Source: Leishmania donovani (Eukaryota; Euglenozoa; Kinetoplastea; Trypanosomatida; Trypanosomatidae). From it: a stretch of DNA of 64,000 nucleotides. The notes under the pieces are model-generated. The model had not been told where the DNA came from and did not search any database. It saw nothing but the letters and a program-made list of their open reading frames with translations. The first letter of the stretch is position 1, and every line of letters begins with the position of its first letter. The stretch spans positions 669,503 to 733,502 of the forward strand of contig NC_018262.1 in assembly GCF_000227135.1 (NCBI RefSeq), written 5' to 3'. Shown here in pieces: positions 21,077 through 32,082 of the stretch. A program made the position numbers and the translations under genes.

Positions 21077-22311
21077 GTGTCGCGTTGGTTGGGTCGCCCG
21101 CTGTTTTGTGCGGTTCAGAAGCCGTGGGTCTGTGCCCTCACACCCTGAGGAAGGTGTTCAAGAAGGAAGGCAAGAAAAGGTGCCTTAAAGGAAAATCAAA
21201 GAAGGTGTCGTGTGCTTCTCAGCACTTGACACGCGATGGCAGGTGAAAGAGTGGAAGTGGGGGTGGTGGTGGTGAGGAAGAGGAGGGGGCCAGTGAAGGT
21301 GTGTAACACTAAGAAAAATAACTTCGAGCGCTAAGGGGCAGGCTGACAGGAAAGGAAGTGCAAAGCAGGTACACGTACACGGGCAGAATAATAAAAAAAA
21401 AAGAAAGGCGGCGTGATCGGCGACTGAATGAGTGTAGAGGGTGGAGGCGTGCTAAAGGCGACACAGAGCAGAGGAAAAAGACGATGTACACCGACCGACC
21501 GGCCGAGTTTGGATGTGGCAACTATGTGAGTATTCGTGTGTCTGCGTGCAAAATCATAAATTGTGGTTTCGGACAGCGAAGAAAGTTGTGTGCACCGCTG
21601 CACCGTCAATATAGAGAAGAGAAAATGAGGATGACGCAATGGTGACAACAGCAGCAACCCCAAATTAAAAAAAAAATCGCCACCGCCACCAAGTGAAGCG
21701 AGCGCACAGAAGAACGAAGTGAGAGGACGAAATGGGAAGGGAGTGATGTGAAAAGACGAGCGGAAAAAAAAACAATAGCATCGACAAAGAACAAGAAGGT
21801 GTATTGGTGATGATAATTGGAGCGCAAGTTTAAACACGTGTGTATGTATGTATCCCCTGCTGTGCCCCTGACTAATACATATATATGTGTGTGTGTGTGT
21901 GTGCACTTATATAGATGGCTTTTCGTTGAGTACTTTTTTTGTCGTTTGCTCGCTGCTTTTTTTTCCCCAGGAAGCTGATGTGCGTGCTTCGCCGCGTTTT
22001 TTTTTTCGTTGGTCGGTCTGCTTTGTTCCACCCGCTCTCCTTGACGCCGTCAGGTATGCTACGCTCCAAGGGAAGGCGCGAAGGCGAAGGCGAGGGGGGG
22101 GGGAGGGTTGAACAAGAATAAGAAGGGGAGGGGCGAGGGGAAAAGACAATGACACACACACACACACAAACAAGCTTCCCCTCTCCCCCAAAAAGAAATG
22201 AAATACACTCAAATCGTCCACCGCCAAGCAACAAGCAAGAACAACAGAATGAGAAGGATGATTGGGCAGAAGAAAGGGAACTCAGAAGGTTGCTGTCTTC
22301 AATGTTTACAG

Positions 22312-22354
<43 letters not shown>

Positions 22355-23965
22355 CGCCTGCCTGCCTCTGTGTATATGTGCCCTTCACGCTCCTGCGTTG
22401 GTGTGTATATATGTTAGTGCATCCTTAAGAGAGAATCGGAGAGAGGAAGTCGAGGAGAATGTCATGGAGAAAGCGGCATGGAACGAGCGGCGCCTACTGG
22501 ATGATACGATCATCTGAACCAAAGAGAAGCAACAAACAGTACTGGGGGCGTAGAAGTCGTAGCCTCCAAGACTGAGGGTGCGCAACTGATCGCGGGAGCT
22601 GATTCAAGGTTTTCCTCGCCACAGCTACCCACCAAGCAGCTCGTGGAGGCGCTGTGACTGGCAAGACGCGAGACTGCATCGGTGCTATGGAGACGTGCGG
22701 CCGCTAGGACCTTTTCTTGTCCGTTCTTCTGAAATACGCAAAAAAGGCATGGTAAGGCATAAACAAAGAAAATGCGAGGGAGGGAGATAAGCGTGTTGCA
22801 CACGCACAATAGCGGACAGCAAGGCCATGAAAGAAAACAGGCCCTGCCCCTCCCAGACTCACTCACCCACCTACCTACCTGCACACACACATGAAAAAAG
22901 AGAGAGGAGGGGGCCCGAGAACGGTGCAAGGATTCGCAGGCACAAAGACTGGTGCTGTCGCTGCTGTTTACTTTTTCCTTCTACTTTAGTTTGTTTCGTT
23001 GTTTGCGCACACGTCACTGAGGGGGAAAAGCCCAAAAGAAGCGCTGTCCTGAACGCCGGCTTCGAAAGAAGGGAGAGTGGCGGGGAAGGAGGCAGGGGGC
23101 GATGACGAGGGTGGGCGGGCGGGCAGGATGACCTGCAGAGAGACAGACAGACATTTTAACAGCGGAGTAGTGCATAACGGCCACTGGACAGGGCAGCCGA
23201 CCCTCCCTCCTTCTCCTTTCATCGGCCCCGACCCACTCCTACCCAATACACACACGCATACCCACGCAACACCACAATGGGCCCCTAGAAAACCGAGCAC
23301 AGAATATATATAAAACGATGCCACTAAAAAGAAACGGCGCAAAAAGAGGTGGAAGGGAGGGTGGGAATTAGTGACATAATGGCCAAGAGAGACAAAAAAA
23401 AAACAGCAACGGGGCATTGGCGTTGGTAAGCGACCACGACCAGCCCACCCACACCCACACTACTCTCCCCTTCCCATTTGCACGAACCGCTGCGCTTTTT
23501 CGGTTGGGTTCGCTGCGAGCCCGGCAGAGGCTCGTCAGGGGAGAGTTTAGAGGGACCGAAGCGGGTGGGTGAGAGTAAGTGAAAGATGCGTTCGCAAAAA
23601 AAAAAAAAACAAAAAAGCTCAGAGGAGCAATGCGTGACTACAGACGCGGATGAGGGTGCCTGAAGGTCGTGGAGGAGATCCCATCGCGCTGTATCGTACT
23701 CAACGTACACACGTGCCAGCACGCGCACGAAGAGTTGCCCCTGCATTGGTGTCGATGCAATCGCCCAAGCAAGCCCCTCTCTCACACACTCCTTTCTACC
23801 GTCACGCCACGGATTTTAGCTGGGGGGGGGGGGAACAGGAAGCGCACGGGTATATCGGGTCGTCGGCGCGCGCGTAAGTTTCGCAAGAGCACATGCACTC
23901 ACACATAAATGAATAGAATCTACGAGATAGGTAGAGAAAGAGGGCTACACGGGCGGGCAGATGCA
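21077..23965. other. Long intergenic spacer (2.9 kb), no gene seen
   Basis: The longest gene-free stretch inside the minus-strand unit. It contains A-tracts, a TG repeat at about 21887-21902, a long TG repeat at 22313-22350, a G-tract at about 22095-22102, an A-run at about 23597-23609 and a G-run near 23822-23832. It should contain the 3' UTR of the EF-hand gene and the trans-splice region of the 1951-aa gene. No reading frame here looks like a conserved protein. Confidence 0.65.
22313..22350. repeat. (TG)19 microsatellite
   Basis: 38 bases of uninterrupted TG, the longest simple repeat in the window. It is likely to be length-polymorphic. Confidence 0.95.
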
Positions 23966-25402
23966 CTAGAACATGTTGCAGCACTTCGATCCACTCGTTT
24001 TACTCGTCGGTATGGTGGCAATCATTGCCCATTCCCTCTCTGCAGCCGATGGGCTATCGGCATCGGCCAACGCACTACGACCCCTTGCGTCTGACGCCGC
24101 GCCGGAGTACTTCTGCTGTTTCGACTCGCGCCCCTGGGCCCCGTTGCGGCGTGCGCTGCCGTTCGCATCTGCGCTGTTGCTGTGATGAGGGCGCAGCTCA
24201 TTGCTGCTCTCAGCTCCCTCGTGAGACGATACTTCTTTGGCTGCGGTTGCAGAGGCAGCACACCGGGGAGGGCGTAGCCGCGTCTGTGCGGCGAAGTTCG
24301 ACGCGGTGGCCGAGAAGTTCCTGGCAAACTTCCTGCGCCGCACCTCCGCTGTAGGCTGGCAGGCTGACAGCTGCAGATTCACATCTACCGTCATGGACGT
24401 CTGCGTCCCCTCAAACGTGTCTTGCCTGTTGCACAGGCTCTGGCGGCACGGAGAAACTGCCTCACCGGTCGAGCCGGTGCATGCGTGCTGTAAGGAGCTA
24501 TCGCACTCGCTAACCGCGGCGGCGCACCAGCGCTGTCCCTGCCCCTGTGAGCGTTCCCCCTCTGTCGCGGTCGTTGCAGGCGGCGGGGACCGTGGGGCCT
24601 CGTACCTCCGTCTGTTGAAGGCCCTTCGCCGCCACTTTGGATGCTGCTTCGGGTCCTCCTGCTGCGCGGGCATGTGCCCCGATTGAGGGTGGCGTGCTGT
24701 GTCACAGTGCTGCAGTTGCTGCGGATGAGGCGCCGGCGAGCCCGCCTGGGGGATGACAGCAGCTGTGGTGATGTCAGTGGAGTGCAACGGCTGGTGACTT
24801 TTCTCGGCTACCGTCGTGCAAACGACGGATGGCTCATGCTGCGGCTGCTCCTTCTGTTGCTGCTGATTGTCTGACGACAATCGCGACTCAGACGCCAACC
24901 GCTGGCGTTCGCATGAGTCGACGAGCACGGCTTCCAGGTCGCTGAGCCGGACGCATCCGCTGTTCGTCGGATCCAGCAGCTTCATCGCGGCGTCGATCTC
25001 GCCGTCAGTGATGGTAGCAGAGTCGCTGGTCAAGATAAGAAAGATATCGCGATGGCTAATCACTCCACTACCGCTTGGGTCTATGCTCTCTACCATCTTG
25101 TGAATAACCGACCGCCCTGGCTGGTTTGTGTGCGCAACATCCTCACAGAACTGCAGAAAGCCTGCGAATGTCACGACGCCAGCCGCGGCGCCCGGCACCG
25201 TCTCAGTGAACTGATGAATGGCAGTGGGGGTGGGGTAGTATCCCACCTCCCGTGCCGCCGCAGCCAAGAAGCAGACGGGGATGTACGGCTCGCGAATCTC
25301 ATCCCGAGCGGCAGCGGCGTCGGCGTCGGCGTGCGCGTCGGCCGCGTCCACCGCGAACAAGTGAAACACCGAGCACACCCTTTCCACGTTCACAGGTGCC
25401 AT
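23966..25402 (-). CDS. EF-hand protein with C-terminal CaaX prenylation motif
   Basis: A 478-aa protein. Two EF-hand loops are readable near the N-terminus: residues 108-119 (Asp, Ser, Ser, Gly at positions 1, 3, 5, 6) and 144-155 (Asp, Thr, Ser, Gly). In both, position 12 is Asp rather than Glu, which usually weakens calcium selectivity. The middle and C-terminal part (about 165-465) is disordered and rich in Gln, His, Ser and Arg. The last four residues are C-N-M-F with another Cys before them, a plausible CaaX box with a nearby palmitoylation site. This suggests a calcium-responsive protein tethered to a membrane by a lipid. The start is the ATG at 25402. I do not recognise an orthologue by name. 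Confidence 0.85.
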   Translation of the reverse strand: MAPVNVERVCSVFHLFAVDAADAHADADAAAARDEIREPYIPVCFLAAAAREVGYYPTPTAIHQFTETVPGAAAGVVTFAGFLQFCEDVAHTNQPGRSVIHKMVESIDPSGSGVISHRDIFLILTSDSATITDGEIDAAMKLLDPTNSGCVRLSDLEAVLVDSCERQRLASESRLSSDNQQQQKEQPQHEPSVVCTTVAEKSHQPLHSTDITTAAVIPQAGSPAPHPQQLQHCDTARHPQSGHMPAQQEDPKQHPKWRRRAFNRRRYEAPRSPPPATTATEGERSQGQGQRWCAAAVSECDSSLQHACTGSTGEAVSPCRQSLCNRQDTFEGTQTSMTVDVNLQLSACQPTAEVRRRKFARNFSATASNFAAQTRLRPPRCAASATAAKEVSSHEGAESSNELRPHHSNSADANGSARRNGAQGRESKQQKYSGAASDARGRSALADADSPSAAEREWAMIATIPTSKTSGSKCCNMF

Positions 25403-26540
25403 GGCGATAGGGATTGTAAGAACGATGCGCTGTGGAGCTTCAGAAATCGGTCTTCTACCTCTATACAGGTGGTACCGCTTGCAACTACCGCGGCCCTTTC
25501 TGAGCTTTCGAGTTTTCGTTTTTCTCCGCTTGCTTCTCGCTTCAATGAAACGCTTTACGTCGAAGGAATGCGCGAGGGGTGCACGACCGAAAAGGGAGAG
25601 GCGCTGTCAGTTCTGTCTCTCGCCCCCCTGCCTCTCTGCGTCGACCCTTGCAGCGCGCAGCATAACAACAAAACGTGTACACGCACTTTGCAGTCCGCCG
25701 TTGAGATGGACGTGTGAGATCTGCGGATAAGGTGGGAGGATACGCTTTTCTTTATTTCCTGCTTCGACACCGTGCACCCCCCCCCCGTCCGGCGCGCACG
25801 CAGAGGAGAGAAACAACAAAACATCGTTGAGGTTGGGGTCAGCAGGCGAGGAATGAAAGTACAGACAGAGGAATGTGAGCAAGCAAAGGCACAACAGTGA
25901 AAGAGAAGGGTTGCATCGCCGTCGCATGCGTGTGCGTGACGTTGTCGGCGAGATACCTTCGAGAAGGGCATATTGGCGCACGGCGACATGGGTGGATCGT
26001 CGTGTTCGTCGGCGCTCACACTCACACCGTCGCCTGCAGGTGAGGGGGGAGGGGCATCAGACGCACGGGTGCCTCATGAAGCGTGCGCATCCGCTGTGGG
26101 GGAGACGCCACGACTTCCCTGGCGTCTATTTCCATCTTTTCTTTTTGAATTGTTGCCCAGAGAGTGTCTAGGTGGCAAGATCAGCGACGACCGCATAGAG
26201 GTGCACTTGAAGGCACGGATAACAGTGGATGACAGCTACTAGAGCGAGAGACGTACGTGACCGGAGAAAGAGAACCTGCTGCCCTGGGAAGAGCGGCTGC
26301 TCCACCCTCCGCGGCTATAGAACAAAGAGCGCAGGCGAGAGACTAGAAAAATGGAGCCAGCGGCACCTGACGTCGAGCCAGCGCACAGGCAGAAGTCTCG
26401 GTGAGGAAACAAGTGTGCAGAGGACTGAGAGGAAGAGAAAGACAAGCGCCACTGGGCTGCGGCCACAGAGGAACGTGTCTGGCCAAGAGGTCCGATGCCT
26501 CCCTTCTGTTACCTTTTCGATCGTCTGAGGCTTCTCGGCC
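25403..26540. other. Intergenic spacer, no gene seen
   Basis: About 1.1 kb between two minus-strand genes. It includes purine-rich stretches on the plus strand (25797-25900 and 26240-26430) that read as pyrimidine tracts on the coding strand, and a C-run at about 25778-25786. No supported gene. Confidence 0.6.
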
Positions 26541-27611
26541 CTACAGCGCCTCAAAACGGCACCGCAGAGCCTCCAAGTTCTTCTGCAACATCACCGCGTC
26601 CTCTTGCACCTGCGCCAGCAAGGAGTTCATTGCCGCCTCCGCGGCGCTTATGCGTTGCATCCCTTGCATTGATGTGGTGGCATCGACATCGCGCAGACAT
26701 TCCGCCACGGCGACCGCCGCCTCCATCATCGGCGCCATTGTATGCATCGCACTCTGCACGTGGTAGTAGTCTTCTAGGGCCATCTTAGTGCGGTCGACCT
26801 GCTCAAAGAAAGGGTAAAAGTCATCCTGGGCCGCCTCGAGCGGCACGTGGCGGCGCTGCAGCTCAGCAGCGAGGAGATCGCGAATCCGAAAGACGCATTC
26901 CTTTTCCAGTATCGCGGCGTCTGCACGTCGCTGCAGCTGGGCCAGTGTCGATGGCTCCGCGAGCAGGCGCATCAGCTGCGCCGCCTGAAGCTCGTCGTCG
27001 GGCATGTCCGTGTTTGCCTGGTTTAATTCCGCACTTGACTTGGCAGCACCCACGCCTAAGCGCTGCATCAGTGCGTCGCATTCGTCCTGGATGCGAGCCA
27101 GAGCGGTTTGCACATAGGCCTGCGACAGAGGCGAAGAGGACGCCGACGAGGCAGAGCTGAATCTGTAGACAGGAGGAATGAAGTGGTCGAGCCTGTTGCC
27201 CTTTCTGGAGGCGCCCTCTTGAGCCGATGGCGGTTGCTTATCGGAAGTGGACGTTTTCTGGGCAACGGCAGCAGCTGCCTCGTCCCCGGCCTTGAGTTCC
27301 AAGGGCACCTGTGCGCTGCTGTGAGTGCGCAGAGCTGGGCTTGCCAAGTGTGGCACGTCTCTTTCCCGCAGTACAGGTGAGACGCCAAGGGCTATCTTCA
27401 GCTGCCATAGCGCTTCGTCGCGGTCCCACTTCACCGGAAGTGTGGCTGCCGCGCTACTTTTCGCGGTGTCGTAGCGTTCGCCGACGGCAACGCCATTCAA
27501 AGCGTGAGCCCACATGGAAGAGTACCCTGATCCGCTGTCCTCGAACACGTCCTCGGGACGCGCCACCAGAGTCGGCGGTACGCCGGGATCCCTGACGATG
27601 CGAGACGGCAT
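26541..27611 (-). CDS. Conserved-looking helical protein of unknown function
   Basis: A 356-aa soluble protein from the ATG at 27611; the frame is open further upstream but has no ATG there. The N-terminal third is disordered and Ser/Pro/Ala-rich. The C-terminal part (about residues 170-356) is predicted by eye to be mostly helical with heptad-like Leu/Ala spacing, including a segment with YHVQSAMHTM. No catalytic motif, signal peptide or membrane segment is seen. It may be a cytoskeletal or complex subunit, but I do not recognise it. It sits just downstream of the region holding the first SIDER-like element. Confidence 0.8.
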   Translation of the reverse strand: MPSRIVRDPGVPPTLVARPEDVFEDSGSGYSSMWAHALNGVAVGERYDTAKSSAAATLPVKWDRDEALWQLKIALGVSPVLRERDVPHLASPALRTHSSAQVPLELKAGDEAAAAVAQKTSTSDKQPPSAQEGASRKGNRLDHFIPPVYRFSSASSASSSPLSQAYVQTALARIQDECDALMQRLGVGAAKSSAELNQANTDMPDDELQAAQLMRLLAEPSTLAQLQRRADAAILEKECVFRIRDLLAAELQRRHVPLEAAQDDFYPFFEQVDRTKMALEDYYHVQSAMHTMAPMMEAAVAVAECLRDVDATTSMQGMQRISAAEAAMNSLLAQVQEDAVMLQKNLEALRCRFEAL

Positions 27612-28904
27612 TACAGCGCCGCTTCCGATAGATGTGAAGAAATCACGCGAGTGGGTAAAAGGCAAGGATGGGTTCCGCTAGCTTACAGCACAAAACTCGC
27701 TGAACGGCCGGGTGTGAAAAAGACAGTCTCTGCGTGTGCGCCTGTGCCTGTCGATGGGTAGCTATACTACGTCGCAGGCAGCGATGCAGAGGAGCGAGAT
27801 GAAAAGACAGAGACACGAAAGCCAACGATGTAGCAGAAGATGTGAGCCCGAGAGCAATGTGATTGTGCCGCCCTCGAGTCTGCATTCGGTCCAGCAAAAA
27901 AAAAAAACAATGGAAACCTTATGTCTTCCACACGTGTGTGTCCATTCTCTGCCGCGCAGCAGGAGCCCAACGCCACTCTGCTGCCCCTGGCTAGTCACAG
28001 ACCCATCTCGTGGTGCAAAGCAGCCGTAGACACGCGCCAGTGCAGCAGTGCACCGACTCCGTCGGCTCAGCACCGCCTCGAAACCTATCGATCCGCCGCC
28101 TCGCATGTCGCCTCACAGCGGCTCACACCATGCCAGTCGCCATCCCTGGTGCATCCCTCGCGGTGGCACGCAGGTTGCCCACCACCAGTAGGCAGTGCGA
28201 GGGCCGGGCGGGGCACGTTCGAGTCGCGCTGACACGCTGCCCACCACATGGATGGCACACGCGTGCTCGCTGTCGCAGGCCGCTCCGACGCAACGCCGTC
28301 CACGACATGGCTGCCGGCATGAGCAGCGATGAAGCGCTCTGGCACCACCACGTCGCGGGTGCCTGGCCCCGCGTCACCACCGCAAGTGGCTCGGCATTGG
28401 CAGGGATAGGGGGTGCTGCTTGGCCTCCACACACACACATAGTGGATGTGCTGGACCCTGAGGTGCAACGGTGAGGTTTCCCCCTCGTCATCAAGGGTAG
28501 TAGAGTGCAACGAGAGACACTAAAAAAAAAGCTGTTTCGCTCCCCATGGTGTACGGCGTATCCAATGCCAACGTCGACATTGGAGGCTAGCCACACTTAC
28601 CCGCCTCACATCTGGGCAACCAAGCATACACAACGCACACATGCGCAGACCAAGGGGGCGACGGTAGTTGCCAAGCGTGCTAGCCCTCTTGTTTCTTTCT
28701 TTCCCTTTTGATGATGTCGCTGCAAGCTGTTTCAAATTGCCAGCCGCCCATGCGCATCAAAAAAGGCGGCAATCGGCATATTCTCACAACCACCAAGAGC
28801 ACAGCATCAGCCCGGCTTTATGACTCCTGCGCAAGCATCATGCATAGCCGTCACTGCACCGGGGTATCAGCAGAGGATTCTATGCCATCTTTGTACTCTC
28901 CGCA
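27612..28904. other. Intergenic / 3' UTR containing a SIDER2-like element
   Basis: About 1.3 kb between two minus-strand genes. It is the presumed 3' UTR of the CEP131-like gene plus the splice region of the downstream gene. The main content is the 563-bp dispersed element at 27925-28487. An A-run precedes it (27896-27907) and another lies after it (about 28521-28530). Confidence 0.7.
27925..28487 (+). mobile_element. SIDER2-like degenerate retroposon, copy 1
   Basis: This 563-bp block recurs almost identically at 44310 and 50518, all in the same direction in this window. Its size, GC-rich non-coding nature and position (about 420-980 nt past the stop of the minus-strand CEP131-like gene, so in its 3' UTR) fit Leishmania SIDER2 elements, which derive from extinct ingi/L1Tc-type retroposons and are known to destabilise mRNAs. 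The family name is inference, not a database match. The + sign records only that all three copies share this direction; true element polarity is unclear. A 154-codon frame inside is shared by all copies but is not credible as protein. Confidence 0.75.
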
Positions 28905-30896
28905 TCACAAGAGCAGCTGGCGATGCCGCTGCAGCTCCTGTTCCCGCACACTGACAGCCTCCTGCAAGCTCAGCAGCTGCTCCGACTGGTGACGGATCGT
29001 GTTCTCCTTCTTCGTGATTGCCACGAGGATGCGCTCGTTGATCTGACTCAGCTCCGCGTGGTGGCGCTGCTCCAAAGTCTTCTTCTCCATCTCAAAATCG
29101 GACCTCAGGCGAGCCACTTCCTGTGTCGCGGCGCCGTGGCGCTGCTGTAGCTCCCATACCTCCTTTACGTGCTGGGTCTCGAGCTCGTGAAGCTTCTTCT
29201 GCCATTCGTGGTCCAGGATGCTCATGCGCTTCGTGTACTCGGAGCGCACCTTGTCCTCGATGGCGCTTATGTGCTGCTCCGACAGGTTCGCCATGTCCTG
29301 AATTCTCTGCAGCTCCTCGGCTTTGCTGCGGTTGGCCTCGAGGGCGGTGCTTAGCTGCTCCTGGACAAGGTCAAGCTCCACCTGCAGTCGCTCCTTCTCA
29401 CGCGTAACTTGGATGTAGCGTTCCCGCAGCATTCCATCACTGCCCCGAGCAGACTCCAAGGCGCGCAGGTGCTCCTCCTCGAGCCGCTGCACCACCTTGG
29501 TCACCGCCGCATCGCGCTCTAGCTCGCATTTCTTGCGCATCTCCGCCTCCTTTGATTGCAAATAGCGCTGGTTTTCCTCCTTTGCATCCTTCTCGCGGTC
29601 CGCGAACTCAAGCATCAGCTTCTCCTTTAGACACTTCATGCGTTCGTTCACCTCGCCTGTCACGCGCGCCACCTCACTGGTCACCGCCTCGTGGAAGGAG
29701 GCCTGCTCCGATGTCTGCTCGCTCTGCAGGCGCAGCACCTCCTTCCCAAGTCGCTCGATCTCTCGCTGCAGCGTACGCTTCTGATCCTCATAGTGGTGCT
29801 CCAGCTGCTCGCGCCTTTGCTGCTCAAGACGGCGCTCCTCCTCGAGTTGTCGATGAATGCGCTCGCTTTCGTCGCGGAGGCGATTTCGCACAGCTTCCTG
29901 CTCGCGGCTGAGCAGCTCATCTGCCTCACGCCGCAGCTTCGACTTCAACTCCTCTAAGGAGGCATCTTTGGCGGCAATGGCCTCGTCACGCTGGCGCAGC
30001 TCGTTTTCGTACTCCTCGCGCAGACGCGCCTTTTCGGCCTTGTGCCGATTCAGCAGCAGCACAATGTCCGGCTCGAGGGACTGCAGCGTCGATTCCTTGA
30101 TGCGCTTCGCCTCGGCCAGACGCCATTTTTCGCGGTTCACCTTCTCCTGCGCAGCCCACTTGGTACGCAGAGACGAGAGGGCCGCTGCATGTGTCCCTTC
30201 TAGACGTCGAACATCTTCGGCGTGTTTCGCTGCCTCTTCGCGCAGCCTCACCGTGAGCGTGTCCACTTGGCGCGTCAGCTCCTCCTTCGCCTTTTCCAGT
30301 TTTTCTTTCTCCGCCTTGGCGCGCTTGCGTTCTTGCACATGCGAGTTGCGTAGCTCGTCAACCTCGCCCTGCACAGCTTCGCGCATCTCCTCCTTTCGGT
30401 TTGCCTCCTCGGCACGCCACTGCTGGAGGCGGCTGCGAAGCTCTGCATTGTCCCGGCGAAGCTGCTCATTCTCGAACTGCATCCCCTCAATGCGCTTTTT
30501 GATGCCAAGGTATGTGTTCTGGGCAGACTCGGCGCCGCCACCGGTGATCCACGACACCGACATCGCTGGCACACCAACGGACGGAGGCGACGTGGACCGT
30601 CCCGGCGGCGCGTGGCGGTGCGTCGGGGTATCGTTCGGCGAGGCATTTATGGATGATGGCGCGGGGGTGCTGGCCGTGACGTGCTGCAGCACCGACGATG
30701 TGAGCGGCACAACGCTCGAGAAGCTGGTCGCGAGTGTGCAGTCTCGCACGCTTCGCGCTTCGCACTGCGTCGCGGCAGCACTGTCAAGGTAGGAAAGGAT
30801 GTTGGCTACTTTCGCCTCGTTCATCTCGCGGAGATCTGAGCAGCAGCTGCCGGCGTCATCAGTGACACGCCTCGGCTGCGAAGAGCCGTGGTGCAT
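28905..30896 (-). CDS. Coiled-coil protein, CEP131/AZI1-like (putative centriole or basal body protein)
   Basis: A 663-aa protein from the ATG at 30896; the frame is open further upstream but has no ATG. The N-terminus (about 1-115) is Ser/Thr/Pro-rich and carries a short helix with NILSYLDSA. Residues from about 120 to the end form an almost continuous charged coiled coil rich in Glu, Arg, Lys, Leu and Gln. The short N-terminal helix and the final coil pattern (HxAELSQINERI, then repeated QLL endings) resemble CEP131/AZI1, a centriolar satellite and cilium assembly protein. That would fit a flagellated cell. Coiled coils mimic each other, so the family call is tentative; the coiled coil itself is clear. 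A SIDER2-like element lies in its presumed 3' UTR. Confidence 0.9.
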   Translation of the reverse strand: MHHGSSQPRRVTDDAGSCCSDLREMNEAKVANILSYLDSAAATQCEARSVRDCTLATSFSSVVPLTSSVLQHVTASTPAPSSINASPNDTPTHRHAPPGRSTSPPSVGVPAMSVSWITGGGAESAQNTYLGIKKRIEGMQFENEQLRRDNAELRSRLQQWRAEEANRKEEMREAVQGEVDELRNSHVQERKRAKAEKEKLEKAKEELTRQVDTLTVRLREEAAKHAEDVRRLEGTHAAALSSLRTKWAAQEKVNREKWRLAEAKRIKESTLQSLEPDIVLLLNRHKAEKARLREEYENELRQRDEAIAAKDASLEELKSKLRREADELLSREQEAVRNRLRDESERIHRQLEEERRLEQQRREQLEHHYEDQKRTLQREIERLGKEVLRLQSEQTSEQASFHEAVTSEVARVTGEVNERMKCLKEKLMLEFADREKDAKEENQRYLQSKEAEMRKKCELERDAAVTKVVQRLEEEHLRALESARGSDGMLRERYIQVTREKERLQVELDLVQEQLSTALEANRSKAEELQRIQDMANLSEQHISAIEDKVRSEYTKRMSILDHEWQKKLHELETQHVKEVWELQQRHGAATQEVARLRSDFEMEKKTLEQRHHAELSQINERILVAITKKENTIRHQSEQLLSLQEAVSVREQELQRHRQLLL

Positions 30897-32082
30897 CTTG
30901 CTCAGAGCAGCACAGCAGCACAAACGTTAACAAAGGAATCAGAAGAAACGCCCCTCGATAGAGGAGAGAGACCACACGTGCTTGGTGGAGCGAGACCTCC
31001 CTCATCCCCTCCCCGGAGGCAAAAAGGCCCGTTGTCGCTTGCGTCTCTTGCGGACCGCTTTTCTATTTCTGCAGAAGCGAGACTCGCGCATGCAAGAGCA
31101 CGCGAAAAAAGAACTTGGCTCAGCGGTGTGCAACGCCTTCGCGAAAAGACGACGCTGACGAGGAGGAAGAGGAGCGCGTGTGCGTGATCCTTCACTTGCC
31201 CTGCCCAACCTCGTCACCTCTCTATGTGTGCACAAGGAAATAGTAAAAGCGGTGTCAAGGAAACCACACACACACACACGCACACGAAAAAGAGAGAGTT
31301 CTAATATGAGTGGAGTTAGGCCTATGTGTATGTGTGGATCTATCACACGGCGCGAGCCGTGCGCACGCGTCTATTCGGCCACCCCACCCCACCCACCCGA
31401 GAGTGCAGGCGCGACGTAGCCGTTGAGCGCCGGTGTATGTATATGTCTCTCTGTGCGCACTCCTTTTTCTCTCCCCCCTCCTTTTGTGTGGGGATCAGGG
31501 CGATGGGCCTCGGTGTAGCTATCGATGTTGCTGTTTCGTGCGAGTGTACACGCAGAGGAAGAGGAGCGATGTGTGATGTCTGTGCATGTGAAAACGGGAG
31601 TGCGACAAGCGCGACTGTGTCGCCGCAACCGCACCCCAAAGGAGCAAGAATGCGTAGAGAGGGAGGAAGGGGGCGAGTCAGCAAGAAAAGGGCCTTTTTT
31701 GTGCCATACGCACTGCCATGGTGCAGCGCACGAGCGCAAGGAAACAGAGGCGCCCCACGGAAAGACAGCACGGGCGAAGCAGGTCGTGTGGAAGGGGTCG
31801 ACCGTGCATATGGTCCCCCTTCAATCTGCGTCCTTTTCACTTAGCCCCAGCACCGTCATCATGACCCCCCTCCTCATCGGACCTTATCCTCTCATGAGGA
31901 AAAGAGTGGGGAGGGGGGCAAGCAAAAACAAACAGAGCCGCAATGTTGATGCGCTCCCACATTCTCGTTGCTATCGTCGCGTGCCTCTCTATGCGTGTAC
32001 GCGTGCAGAGGAGTTGTGCAATTTAGTGGGCAATGATGTGCGTGCGTATTTACCGGCATAGGTCTCCGGCTTTGCAACATAC
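30897..32082. other. Intergenic spacer, no gene seen
   Basis: About 1.2 kb between the CEP131-like start and the PMS1 stop. It contains CA/TG repeats (31266-31286) and purine-rich patches. Nothing in it supports a gene. Confidence 0.6.

Noticed and set aside
29857..30792. A 311-codon plus-strand frame
   Set aside because: Lies entirely antisense to the CEP131-like coiled coil and is a codon-bias shadow rich in Ser/Arg.
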